Origin: Sulfuricurvum sp.
Lineage (GTDB): Bacteria; Campylobacterota; Campylobacteria; Campylobacterales; Sulfurimonadaceae
Assembly (NCBI GenBank): GCA_024637295.1
Contig: JAGXFL010000006.1
Span: 124,001-188,000, forward strand
Length of the DNA stretch: 64,000 nucleotides
Direction: 5' to 3'
Shown: piece by piece, positions 25,953 to 34,562 of the stretch
How positions within the stretch are numbered: the stretch's first letter is position 1
How the letters are laid out: every line of letters begins with the position of its first letter
Notes under the pieces: generated by a model
Told to the model about the DNA's origin: nothing
Seen by the model: only the letters and a program-made list of their open reading frames with translations
Database searches by the model: none
Program-made: the position numbers and the translations under genes

Positions 25953-27600
25953 TGTAGTCGTCGTTGGCAGTGGTATATCGGGGCTTTTTGCGGCATTAAA
26001 TGCACGTACAGAAGGTTTGAGTGTTGCTATTATCTCTAAGAGTACCCCTTTGCGTTCTAATTCGGCAGTAGCATCAGGCGGAATCAATGCCGTCATGAAG
26101 GCAACACGATACGATCTGTATCGCCAACATATTTCAGACACCATGAACAGTGCGAGTAAATTGGGACGCTTTTCCGCTATCAGTGATATGGTCTGTGGTG
26201 CAAGTGATATTATTAATGAACTCCAATCGATGGGTGTTGTTTTTGACAGTGAAGAGGATGGTTCTATCGCACAAAGACCATTCGGTGGGACGACTGCAAA
26301 ACGGACATGTTACATTGCTGATCGCACAGGTGCATCTATAACGCAAACTTTGCTAATGCAGTGTCGAAAAGAGGGTGTAGAGATTTTTAGCAACCATGTC
26401 ATGTTGGATATAACGACATTTCAAGAAAAATTATCCGGTATTACGATATTGCGTCGTCGTGATTCACAGGTGATTGCTTTTGCCTGTAAATCTCTGGTCT
26501 TGGCAGGCGGTGGATATGCGGGTATATATCGTGGTCACTCTACCAATTCGCAAGAATCCAGTGGTGATGTACTTGCCGCAGCTCTTCGAGCCGGAATGCG
26601 GTTAGTCAATACCGAATTTGTCCAATTTCACCCTACAACACTGTTAAAAAGCGGGACACTTATCAGTGAAGCGGCACGGGGAGAAGGTGCCTACATCGTG
26701 GATGAAACCGGAGAACGTTTTACCAATGAGTTGCAGACGCGCGATAAACTCTCAAGAGACATCGTCTGGCATCAACTTCAAGGGCATACGGTGTATCTTG
26801 ATTTTCGTCATCTAGGTGAGGAATTAATCAATAAAAAACTCCCATCAGCCCGTAAGCATGCACTCAATGGTGCAGGTATCGATATTTTGACTGAACTATT
26901 GCCTATTACCCCATCAGCTCATTACACAATGGGTGGAATATACAGCAGTGGTGACACAAGCAGTGATATTAAAAATATCTTTGTATGCGGTGAATGTGCT
27001 TACAGTGGTGTACATGGGGCTAACCGTTTGGGTGGCAACAGTCTATTAGAAGGTGCCTATTTTGGTAAACTAGCAGGGATTAATGCTGCCAATGCCGCTA
27101 AAAATGGTAAATATCATCCAATCGACTATGCGCTTGTTGCTAAACAGTCGCGTTATGTTGAGCAAATATTAGAGGGTGAAAATCGTTTTAATATCAACAC
27201 CATGAGGACTAATTTGGGCAATAATCTGTATCGAAATGCCGGTGTATTTCGTGATCATGACTCATTGATGAATGCATTGGATTATGTTCACTATCTTATG
27301 AAAGTATCATCCGGATTATGCTGTGTCAATAAAGAACGCAGTGATAATGTAGAGCTGATGTCTATTATAGAATTTAAAAATGCATTGGTTGTCGCAGAAG
27401 CTATGGTGATGAGTTCGTTGGCACGCAAAGAGAGCCGAGGTGTCCACTATCGTGATGATTATCCGCAGCAGGATGATAAATATTTCAATGCCGATACAAT
27501 TATTAGACGGCTATCGGCAACGTATTTGAAGATAAGTTTTGAAGGCTACCTCTCATCGGATTGGTCGCATCGACTTCGCAGGTTTTTTCATGTCCTATAG
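25933..27600 (+). CDS. FAD-dependent fumarate reductase/aspartate oxidase-like flavoprotein
   Basis: A 555-residue flavoprotein of the FrdA/SdhA/NadB family. The dinucleotide-binding start is VVVVGSGISGLFAALNA. Later blocks are SNSAVASGGINAV, the substrate region QFHPTTLLKSGTLISEAARGEGAY, SAHYTMGGIY and a C-terminal FAD block HGANRLGGNSLLEGAYFG. The expected FrdB/SdhB iron-sulfur partner is not adjacent. It might be a soluble oxidase or reductase. ATG 25933 overlaps the preceding gene; ATG 25942 is an alternative. nifT follows 37 bp later. Confidence 0.8.
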   Translation: MKPMLYDVVVVGSGISGLFAALNARTEGLSVAIISKSTPLRSNSAVASGGINAVMKATRYDLYRQHISDTMNSASKLGRFSAISDMVCGASDIINELQSMGVVFDSEEDGSIAQRPFGGTTAKRTCYIADRTGASITQTLLMQCRKEGVEIFSNHVMLDITTFQEKLSGITILRRRDSQVIAFACKSLVLAGGGYAGIYRGHSTNSQESSGDVLAAALRAGMRLVNTEFVQFHPTTLLKSGTLISEAARGEGAYIVDETGERFTNELQTRDKLSRDIVWHQLQGHTVYLDFRHLGEELINKKLPSARKHALNGAGIDILTELLPITPSAHYTMGGIYSSGDTSSDIKNIFVCGECAYSGVHGANRLGGNSLLEGAYFGKLAGINAANAAKNGKYHPIDYALVAKQSRYVEQILEGENRFNINTMRTNLGNNLYRNAGVFRDHDSLMNALDYVHYLMKVSSGLCCVNKERSDNVELMSIIEFKNALVVAEAMVMSSLARKESRGVHYRDDYPQQDDKYFNADTIIRRLSATYLKISFEGYLSSDWSHRLRRFFHVL

Positions 27601-27637
27601 GGCATGAATTTCAATCATATAATTTAAGGAGTAGACA

Positions 27638-27850
27638 ATGGCAAAAGTAATGTTACGAGTGGATTCAAATAAAGATATATCTTTCTATTTTGCAAAAAAA
27701 GATATGGAAGAGACGATCGTCAAAGTTGAATTTGATACGGATGAAAAATGGGGTGGTGAAGTTGAACTTGGCAATGGTGAGAAATGGTTTATTGAGCCGG
27801 GAATTAAAAAATTCCCATCGGAGATGGTCGCAAAACGGTTAGGGGATTAA
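27638..27850 (+). CDS. nifT: NifT/FixU protein
   Basis: A 70-residue NifT/FixU, a small protein tied to nif operons with no firm function. Family markers are KVMLRVDSNKDISFYFAKKDMEE, the central EEKWGG-like DEKWGGEVELGNG and a C-terminal lysine-rich end. An AAGGAGTAGACA ribosome site precedes ATG 27638. The 3' end overlaps the converging nifA gene by 4 bp. Confidence 0.93.
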   Translation: MAKVMLRVDSNKDISFYFAKKDMEETIVKVEFDTDEKWGGEVELGNGEKWFIEPGIKKFPSEMVAKRLGD

Positions 27851-29481
27851 AACTCTATTCCGTACTGCTTGATCTTATATCCGATCTGGCGTGCGGTCAT
27901 CCCAAGAAGGCGTGCCGCTTTTGTTTGTATTCCGTGAGAATCGACCAATGCTTGGATAATGGACTCTTTTTCCAATTCCAAGAGGTTCTTTTTGGTCATA
28001 GGTGCATCACTTACACTCTCCTGTTGTGGTGTCGGAATAGTATTGACATACACAGGTGGTGCCATAGTAGGTATTTCAGGGGGCTGCATGTAGAGCTTTT
28101 GATAGTTAAACGGTAAGACATGGCTTAACATCTCAGGCTGGATTTCCCCATCCGGACAGATGAGGACAATGCGTTCCATCGTGTTTTGCAGTTCCCGTAT
28201 GTTTCCTGGCCACGGATAATCCAGCAACAATTCTAATGCAGGTTTTGAGATATGCATATTTTTACGATGCTCTTTCATAAATCGCTGTAGATAGTGCTCT
28301 GTGAGTAATTTTACATCTTCATAACGCTCACGCAACGGTGGAAGATTGATGGGAATAACGTTTAGACGATAAAACAGATCTTCACGAAACTCTCCTTTAC
28401 GTACCATTTCTTCCAAATTACGGTTGGTTGCAGCGACAAGACGGACATTGGTTTTTACCGTTTTACTCCCGCCGACACGTTCGAACTCTTGTTCTTGCAA
28501 GATACGTAGGAGTTTCACCTGTAATGACGGAGTGATATCTCCGATTTCATCGAGAAACAGCGTTCCGCCATCGGCGAGTTCAAATCGACCCTTACGCATC
28601 TCTTTTGCATCCGTAAATGCTCCCTTCTCATGACCGAATAGCTCTGATTCCAGTAGTGTCTCACTGATTGCCGCACAATTGAGTTTGATGAATGGGCCAT
28701 TTTGGCGGCGGCTAAGGTTATGGATTGCAGTGGCTATGAGCTCTTTACCCGTACCCGTCTCTCCTCGGATAAGAATTGTAGCATCGGCTGGAGCTACCGT
28801 ATTGATAAGATTAAATACTTGATTCATCTTGGTGCTTTTACCAATGATATTTTCAAATTTGTACTCTTTTTGGCTTTCTTCTTTATAGTAAGTTTTAAGT
28901 TCGCTGATGGATTCTTTTTCTTTGACGATTGTTTGCTGAACTTTGAGTGATCCCATGAATAAGGTCCCAATGATCGTAAGCATACGGACGATCTCATCAA
29001 AATTTAGAGGACTGCCTTTTCCGATATTGGCGGAAATAACCCCGAAGACTTCATCGTCCTGGAGCAAAGGTACTGCTACGTATGAGACCATGCGTGTTGA
29101 GATATTACCCATTTTATTGAGATAATTGATGTTGTTGTGAATATTTTCGATGACGATAGGTTCACCGCTTGCAGCGGCCAGTCCTGTTGCCCCTTCGCCA
29201 AAGATATAGGTTGCCATTTTCTTTTGATGCGCTTCAAGATCAATAGATAAGAGAAGTTCAAGCTCTTTTATTTCATCTTTTTTCTTAAATAATGCGCAAC
29301 GTTCTAAATAACCGTGCTGTTTAAGCTTACGCATTGATTTTTCAATACAGTCGTGTGTGTCGGTACTGCTTGTAAGTAACAAAGCAATCTCATAAAGGAG
29401 ATTGATCTCTTTGTAAGCAAACGTCAATGCACAGGTCTGGCACTCTACACGATTAGGTATATTCGCTTCATATGTCATCAT
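27847..29481 (-). CDS. nifA: Sigma-54-dependent activator NifA
   Basis: A 544-residue bacterial enhancer-binding protein. The order is a GAF domain (about 20-190), a AAA+ domain (about 210-445) with Walker A RGETGTGKELIA, Walker B GTLFLDEIGD and R-fingers NLPPLRERYEDVKLL, then a linker and a Fis-type HTH (TKAARLLGMTARQIGYKIKQ). The sigma-54-contacting loop reads GAFTDA instead of the canonical GAFTGA. The inter-domain linker has no C-x4-C pair, so it is not the oxygen-sensitive alphaproteobacterial type. Its N-terminal C-x2-C is unusual. It controls nif promoters and lies divergent from the peroxidase operon. Confidence 0.94.
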   Translation of the reverse strand: MMTYEANIPNRVECQTCALTFAYKEINLLYEIALLLTSSTDTHDCIEKSMRKLKQHGYLERCALFKKKDEIKELELLLSIDLEAHQKKMATYIFGEGATGLAAASGEPIVIENIHNNINYLNKMGNISTRMVSYVAVPLLQDDEVFGVISANIGKGSPLNFDEIVRMLTIIGTLFMGSLKVQQTIVKEKESISELKTYYKEESQKEYKFENIIGKSTKMNQVFNLINTVAPADATILIRGETGTGKELIATAIHNLSRRQNGPFIKLNCAAISETLLESELFGHEKGAFTDAKEMRKGRFELADGGTLFLDEIGDITPSLQVKLLRILQEQEFERVGGSKTVKTNVRLVAATNRNLEEMVRKGEFREDLFYRLNVIPINLPPLRERYEDVKLLTEHYLQRFMKEHRKNMHISKPALELLLDYPWPGNIRELQNTMERIVLICPDGEIQPEMLSHVLPFNYQKLYMQPPEIPTMAPPVYVNTIPTPQQESVSDAPMTKKNLLELEKESIIQALVDSHGIQTKAARLLGMTARQIGYKIKQYGIEF

Positions 29482-29570
29482 GATTTTGTCTTTTAGTATG
29501 AGATAGAGGTATTGTATTACAAAAATGTGACTATGTTGTTATATGAAGTGAACAAAAAATAGACAATTTT

Positions 29571-29586
29571 TAGAATGTATTTTGCA
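29571..29586 (+). promoter_or_regulatory. Sigma-54-like promoter of peroxidase operon
   Basis: TAGAAT-GTATT-TTGCA, 34 bp before ATG 29620. It lies in the gap shared with nifA, with the 13-bp ATTACAAAAATGT repeat further upstream. It would serve the peroxidase, ankyrin, nitroreductase, alanine dehydrogenase and the 105-residue gene. Confidence 0.65.
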
Positions 29587-29619
29587 CTATATTGTCAATA
29601 TCTAATAGAAGGATTGATA

Positions 29620-30168
29620 ATGCAAATCACCGTACATGGAACCCCGACACTTTTAGAAGGAAAAGAGATGACGATATGGCGCGAAGCTCCAGCAGCACGT
29701 GTCACTGCTTTGGACGGAAGCCAAAATGTCATTGGTATGATCGCTCCGACAGCACAGTTGCTCATAGCAATTCCTTCTCTTAAAACCGAAGTATGTTCAT
29801 TGGGAGCCAAAAAGTTCAATGATCTGATCAAACAGTTCAAAAAGCTTAAAACAATCATGATAACTACGGATGATGCCGAATTTGTCAACAATTTTGTGAG
29901 CACTGAATGCATTGATGCGGCTGATGTGGTAATTGATACCAATCGTGATTTTGCAAAACGCTATGGATTATTGATCACTGAGGGTAAACTCAAAGACCGA
30001 CTTGCGCGTGCAGTCTTTGTTATCGATCAAGAAGGGATGATCAGCTACAAAGAGATAGTTGCTGAGATCACCGATGAGGTTGATTATGACAAATGTATTG
30101 AAGCAGTTGATAAAGCAGCAAACTTCAAGAAAAAAGGGCATGAGCACGAAAACTGGATGACTGTCTAA
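29620..30168 (+). CDS. Thiol-peroxidase (Tpx-like) in nif block
   Basis: A 182-residue peroxiredoxin of the atypical 2-Cys Tpx type. The peroxidatic site is SLKTEVC59 (canonical SxDTPVC) followed by KKFNDL. A second cysteine, C97, occupies roughly the resolving position (Cys95 in E. coli Tpx). The end LKDRLARAVFVIDQEGMISYKEIVAEITDE is a close family match. It reduces hydroperoxides, so it likely protects nitrogenase. The open frame reaches 29575, but ATG 29620 follows AGAAGGATTGATA. It starts a nif-type operon. Confidence 0.88.
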   Translation: MQITVHGTPTLLEGKEMTIWREAPAARVTALDGSQNVIGMIAPTAQLLIAIPSLKTEVCSLGAKKFNDLIKQFKKLKTIMITTDDAEFVNNFVSTECIDAADVVIDTNRDFAKRYGLLITEGKLKDRLARAVFVIDQEGMISYKEIVAEITDEVDYDKCIEAVDKAANFKKKGHEHENWMTV

Positions 30169-30180
30169 AAGGAGAACATC

Positions 30181-30615
30181 ATGGTAGAGCAATATTTGAC
30201 ATGGCTAAATGAGAATGGTTTTACAGGTGAGAACTTGGAGCAAAAGGGGTTCAATGGAAATACACCGTTACTTGTTGCCGCATTACAAGGCAATGCGATG
30301 ATGGTATCACGTCTTATCGATGCAGGTGCGAATTTGTATGCCGTCAACAACGACTTTAACGGTGTACTATTCAATGCAGCTTATGCAAATTCTCCTGAGA
30401 TCATCCGTATGTTAATTGTTGCGGGTGCTGATGTCGATGATGTCAATGAAGAGGGGACAACGGCCCTGATGTATGCAGCTTCAGCCGCACGTGCCGAATG
30501 TGTCAAAATACTCCTATCAATGAATGCAAATCCGACATTGCAAAACGAGGATGGGTACAGTGCGATAGAGCTTACCAGCGATCGTGATGTATTTAGACAA
30601 CTTCGAAGTGCGTGA
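30181..30615 (+). CDS. Ankyrin-repeat protein
   Basis: A 144-residue cytoplasmic protein composed of about three ankyrin repeats: NTPLLVAALQGNAMMVSRL, AAYANSPEIIRMLIVAGADV and TTALMYAASAARAECVKILL, each with the GADV/LLxxGA type turn. It has no enzymatic motif. It is 12 bp after the peroxidase gene and overlaps the nitroreductase gene. Ankyrin proteins near peroxidases often act as protein-protein adaptors in oxidative-stress defence, but the partner here is unknown. Confidence 0.85.
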   Translation: MVEQYLTWLNENGFTGENLEQKGFNGNTPLLVAALQGNAMMVSRLIDAGANLYAVNNDFNGVLFNAAYANSPEIIRMLIVAGADVDDVNEEGTTALMYAASAARAECVKILLSMNANPTLQNEDGYSAIELTSDRDVFRQLRSA

Positions 30616-31816
30616 AGAGACACTCCTAACCCCACTCAAGATTGCGCAAAGAACGACTTTTTTAGAGTGGGATTCTCAACCCACACTGTTTAAACACTAT
30701 CCCCATTTTTGTTATCGTATCTCCTTACACGATATTGAGGCCTTGGAATGGCTATCACAATTACGATGTATTACCTCGCTGCGTACGGTTGCTCAAAAGC
30801 CGTATTATCAACTCAATGTCCCCTCTGCCGGAAATCTGCATCCATTGGAAGTATATGTGCAGGTGCGTAATGTCTCAGGGGTATTGTGCGGTATCTATCA
30901 TCTTGATGTCGTATCTGAGCAATTAGTTTTGATACAAGAGATAGAAGATGATGGGGTGGAATTGTATTTGGGTTTGACAAACCGCTTTAACGGTTTTATG
31001 GTGATGCTCTCAATAGTCCCATTTCGATCTTCATGGAAATACGGATTACGTGCATGGCGCTATTGTTATCTTGATCTTGGACATCAAATCGCTGCCTTGA
31101 ATGCAACCGTACGACATTATGGATTGGAATTGACAAAAATGTCGCATTATGAGGGTAATGGGCTCAATGTTAGTATGGGTATGGGAGATGAAGAATATAT
31201 TGCCGCTGTTTATGGTATCGGTGGGGTTGGAACACGCCCTGTAAAAATACTCAAAAATAATTTGATGTGCGTTGCACCTACAAATTACACGATGAAGGAT
31301 GACAAACTCTCATCAAGCATTCGCAATACTCCGCTATATTTGGAAGAGTATGACGTAACACAATGGAATGATTATGCGCAAATCAATCGTAGCAGACGCA
31401 GTGCAAGAGAGTTTATAGCGTCTAATGCCAATGAAAGTGCGATAGACTCTTTACTACAAAAATCTGTTCCAAACTCATTGGAAGTCATTGCCATTGTTAT
31501 GCAGGCACACTCTATGCATCTGGGGATATATCGCAACGGAGAATTTTCTACAGCAGGAAATTATCAAGATGAGGTTACCCAACTGCTTTTGGGACAGCGT
31601 TTCATTGCAGGCGCAAATATGGTATTATTAATATACGCACAGCAGTTTACAGCGCACTCTCATATTGAAGCGGGTATTTATGCGCAGGATGTTTATTTGA
31701 CGTGTGAGCATCATGGGGTTGGATGTAGTGGTATTGGAGCTTTTTACGATAATGAAGGCTCTAAATGGTCTAATAATCCATTGCTTTATGCAGTGGCTGT
31801 AGGAGGAAAATCATGA
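30587..31816 (+). CDS. SagB-type nitroreductase, two-domain
   Basis: A protein of about 409 residues of the SagB/nitroreductase superfamily. The first half contains SAGNLHPLEVYV and GLRAWRYCYLDLGHQIA, typical of the FMN-binding SagB domain. The second half has SRRSAREF, the LGIYRNGEF turn and a GANMVLLIYAQQ segment. This suggests two tandem nitroreductase-like domains. ATG 30587 is preferred; a GTG at 30584 is in frame. The start lies inside the ankyrin gene (29 bp overlap). SagB members form azolines in peptides, but no precursor peptide or YcaO gene is here. The function is unknown. Confidence 0.78.
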   Translation: MYLDNFEVREETLLTPLKIAQRTTFLEWDSQPTLFKHYPHFCYRISLHDIEALEWLSQLRCITSLRTVAQKPYYQLNVPSAGNLHPLEVYVQVRNVSGVLCGIYHLDVVSEQLVLIQEIEDDGVELYLGLTNRFNGFMVMLSIVPFRSSWKYGLRAWRYCYLDLGHQIAALNATVRHYGLELTKMSHYEGNGLNVSMGMGDEEYIAAVYGIGGVGTRPVKILKNNLMCVAPTNYTMKDDKLSSSIRNTPLYLEEYDVTQWNDYAQINRSRRSAREFIASNANESAIDSLLQKSVPNSLEVIAIVMQAHSMHLGIYRNGEFSTAGNYQDEVTQLLLGQRFIAGANMVLLIYAQQFTAHSHIEAGIYAQDVYLTCEHHGVGCSGIGAFYDNEGSKWSNNPLLYAVAVGGKS

Positions 31817-32910
31817 TAGTAGGGATTCCAAAAGAGATCAAAACAGATGAGTTTCGTGTCGGTATTACCCCATCAGGGGTAAGAGAGCTTGTAAAGCGCG
31901 GTAATGATGTCCTCGTAGAAGCCGGTGCCGGATTAGGAAGCGGATTTGAGGACGGTACCTACGCAGATGCAGGAGCACAAATAATCCAAAGTGCCGATGA
32001 AGTATATTCTAGCTCACAGATGATTATGAAGGTCAAAGAACCAATCGAAGTCGAATACGAACGATTACGTGAGGGACAAATTCTATTTACGTATCTTCAT
32101 CTTGCCGCTGATAAACGTCTCACCCAAGTGCTGTGTGATAAAAAAATCACCGCTTTGGCGTATGAGACACTGCGTGTGGGACGACGATTGCCACTGTTGG
32201 AGCCTATGAGTGAGATCGCCGGACGTATGGCGACGTTGTTTGGTGCGGTACATTTGGGACGATACAACGGCGGAAGCGGACGACTGCTAGGGGGTGCGGT
32301 TGGGGTTGAATCCAACCGTGTCGTCGTACTGGGAGCAGGAGTTGCGGGAAAAGCAGCAGCAGATGCGGCGGCAGGTTTGGGGGCGGATGTGGTGATGTTT
32401 GACATCAATACCGAACGTTTGACCTACCTGCGGGATGTGATGAGCCCCCGTGTATCGATGCTGTATTCAACGCACGATAGTATATTAGATAATATTAAAA
32501 ATGCCGATCTCGTTATCGGTACGGTTTTATTACCTGGTGCTAAAGCGCCTAAGCTCATAACCCGTGAGATGCTCTCATTCATGAAACAAGGGTCGGTTCT
32601 CGTCGATGTCTCTATCGATCAGGGGGGATGTTTTGAGACCTCTCATGCAACTACCCATTCCCATCCGACATTTGAGGTGGATGGTATTGTACATTACTGT
32701 GTCGCTAATATGCCGGGGATGTATCCACGTACATCGACGATGGCTCTGACAAATGCAACATTACCGTATGCATTAACCATTGCTTCGACACCGTTAAATT
32801 TACTGCTAAAAGATGAATTATACAAAGGGGCACTCAATGTCTATGCAGGGGATGTCACAAATGAAGCTGTGGCAATCGCTCACGATATGCCCTGGAAGGA
32901 TATGGTATGA
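31813..32910 (+). CDS. ald: Alanine dehydrogenase
   Basis: A 365-residue alanine dehydrogenase of the AlaDH/PNT family. Features are VGIPKEIKTDEFRVGITP, EAGAGLGSGFED, TYLHLAADK and the NAD-binding VVVLGAGVAGKAAADAA. The catalytic His and Lys regions are intact, with the end GVTNEAVA-like VTNEAVAIAHD. It interconverts alanine with pyruvate plus ammonium, offering ammonium capture or NADH formation. It overlaps the previous gene by 4 bp (ATGA) and the next by 4 bp. Linkage with nif control is by operon position. Confidence 0.94.
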   Translation: MIVGIPKEIKTDEFRVGITPSGVRELVKRGNDVLVEAGAGLGSGFEDGTYADAGAQIIQSADEVYSSSQMIMKVKEPIEVEYERLREGQILFTYLHLAADKRLTQVLCDKKITALAYETLRVGRRLPLLEPMSEIAGRMATLFGAVHLGRYNGGSGRLLGGAVGVESNRVVVLGAGVAGKAAADAAAGLGADVVMFDINTERLTYLRDVMSPRVSMLYSTHDSILDNIKNADLVIGTVLLPGAKAPKLITREMLSFMKQGSVLVDVSIDQGGCFETSHATTHSHPTFEVDGIVHYCVANMPGMYPRTSTMALTNATLPYALTIASTPLNLLLKDELYKGALNVYAGDVTNEAVAIAHDMPWKDMV

Positions 32911-33224
32911 ATGAAATCGATAAGGCCCATGAGATATTAGCGATATATCGTTTTTATAAGATGGATGGGAAACTATACCATTATGATGAAGATGACCGTC
33001 TTGATGAATTGTTTGATGCTGTCGTCATGGCGATAAATGATTGCGGTATGCTCAAACCGCTTTTACCAAAAGAAGAATTCGTAGTCCCATGCAAAGGGCT
33101 ACTGAATAAAGAAGGTGCATGGCTTCAACGCTTTGAACATCAAGATACGCGTGCCTTTTTTCTGAGTGACATCTATGACTTTTTGAAACTTTTTACAGGA
33201 CGAACACAACTGCGAGTAGGGTAA
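32907..33224 (+). CDS. Unrecognised 105-residue nif-operon protein
   Basis: A 105-residue acidic protein without signal, membrane or cysteine-cluster features (one Cys in MAINDCG and one in VVPCKG). The helix-rich pattern AHEILAIYRFYKMDGKLYHYDEDD and RAFFLSDIYDFLKLF is not a family I recognise. It overlaps ald (ATGA), so it is translated with it. It is the last gene of the peroxidase operon before the flavo-diiron promoter. I do not propose a function. Confidence 0.65.
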   Translation: MNEIDKAHEILAIYRFYKMDGKLYHYDEDDRLDELFDAVVMAINDCGMLKPLLPKEEFVVPCKGLLNKEGAWLQRFEHQDTRAFFLSDIYDFLKLFTGRTQLRVG

Positions 33225-33225
33225 C

Positions 33226-33241
33226 TCGAATAACTTATGCA
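33226..33241 (+). promoter_or_regulatory. Sigma-54-like promoter of flavo-diiron operon
   Basis: TCGAAT-AACTT-ATGCA, -24/-12 spacing, 34 bp before the flavo-diiron start. It begins only 2 bp after the stop codon of the preceding gene, so read-through is also possible. Confidence 0.6.
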
Positions 33242-33274
33242 TCAGTACTTTAAAAAGAGTAGATAAGGACACTG

Positions 33275-34504
33275 ATGCTTCCCGCGATCGTTGAACTCAA
33301 GAACGGTGTTTATTTCACCGGTGCATTCGACCCAAAAATCCGTACTTTTGACATTATTATGAAAACTGCCAATGGAAGTTCATACAACAGCTATGTGGTG
33401 CGTGGATCGCAAGGTGTGGCTGTTATGGATACCGTAAAAAAAGAGTTTTCGGACGAGTTTTTTGCGAGATTAGAGCGTGTTTGTACCTATGATGAGATTC
33501 AATACATTATCTTGCATCATCTGGAACCTGATCATTCAGGTGCTCTGATCGAACTGATGAAACGCGCACCACAAGCAAAGCTCATAATTTCCGGACGTGC
33601 GGTAATGATGCTCAAAGGTATCGTAAAAGCCGATATTCCCTATGAAATCGCCACAACCGGAAAAACCATCTCATTGGGTGATAAGACGATTGAGTTTTTG
33701 ATGACACCATTTTTACACTGGCCCGATACGATGAGCAGTTACTTACATGAGGAGAAGCTGTTGTTTAGTGGTGATGTATTTGGAAGTCACTACTATGATG
33801 AACGGCTGTTTGACGATAAAGTCGGCGATTTCATGTACGCTTTTCAATATTATTATGACCATATCATGCGCCCGTTCAAACAGCATGTACTCAATGCTTT
33901 AGAACTTTATCGTAAATTCGATATCGACATCATAGCACCGTTGCATGGACCTATTTTACGGACTAATCCAATGAACTACATCGATAAATACGCATCATGG
34001 AGTTCACAATCTAAGTTTCGAAAAAATGAACTAGGGATGAAGATGCTATCGGTGTTTTACATATCCAGTTATGACAACACCCATCGGATGGCGCAAAAAG
34101 TGACCGAAGGGGCTGATAGTGTTGAGGGAATACGAGCGAGTATGTATGATTTGTCATCACTGGATGAAAGCAATATGATCGATTTATTGGAAGAATCCGA
34201 TGCGATTATGATCGGATCACCAACGATAAACGGAGATGCTGCAAAGCCTGCATGGGATTTATTGTCGTGTATGGCGTATTTGGAGAGTATGGGCAAAATC
34301 GGAGCAACATTTGGTTCATACGGTTGGACGGGGGAAGCCCCTGAGATGCTGCATGAACGACTGCGCGGTCTAAAGTTTCGTGTTCCGGTTAAACCGTTTA
34401 AAATCAAACTGATACCCACGGAAGAGGAACTCAGTGAGTGTTTTGCATTCGGTCAAGAGATTGCCCAAATAGCGATGGGAAAAATGATTGAGATGGATCT
34501 GTGA
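33275..34504 (+). CDS. Flavo-diiron protein
   Basis: A 409-residue flavo-diiron protein reducing O2 to water or NO to N2O. The beta-lactamase-like domain carries diiron ligands H82-x-E84-x-D86-H87 (HLEPDH), His in FLHWPDT, Asp in FSGDVFG and His in APLHGP. The flavodoxin domain (about 250-409) has FYISSYDNTHRMAQ as the FMN loop. The lack of rubredoxin or further domains makes it class A. Its place in the nif block, with a nif-type promoter, suggests O2 scavenging for nitrogenase. ATG 33275 follows TAAGGACACTG. Confidence 0.93.
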   Translation: MLPAIVELKNGVYFTGAFDPKIRTFDIIMKTANGSSYNSYVVRGSQGVAVMDTVKKEFSDEFFARLERVCTYDEIQYIILHHLEPDHSGALIELMKRAPQAKLIISGRAVMMLKGIVKADIPYEIATTGKTISLGDKTIEFLMTPFLHWPDTMSSYLHEEKLLFSGDVFGSHYYDERLFDDKVGDFMYAFQYYYDHIMRPFKQHVLNALELYRKFDIDIIAPLHGPILRTNPMNYIDKYASWSSQSKFRKNELGMKMLSVFYISSYDNTHRMAQKVTEGADSVEGIRASMYDLSSLDESNMIDLLEESDAIMIGSPTINGDAAKPAWDLLSCMAYLESMGKIGATFGSYGWTGEAPEMLHERLRGLKFRVPVKPFKIKLIPTEEELSECFAFGQEIAQIAMGKMIEMDL

Positions 34505-34562
34505 TTGTATAACTTAGTATGAAATATGCATTTTAGTTTGCAGTTTACTTGGAGTAATTGCT

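Noticed and set aside
30587-31816. SagB-like gene as part of a thiazole/oxazole-modified peptide cluster
   Set aside because: No YcaO, cyclodehydratase partner or short precursor peptide is nearby. The neighbours are a peroxidase, an ankyrin protein and alanine dehydrogenase.
34505-34562. A sigma-54-like site (TTTGCAG region) before the NifQ-like gene
   Set aside because: No G lies at the required -24 spacing. The nearest match needs an extra base in the spacer. Read-through from the flavo-diiron promoter is simpler.
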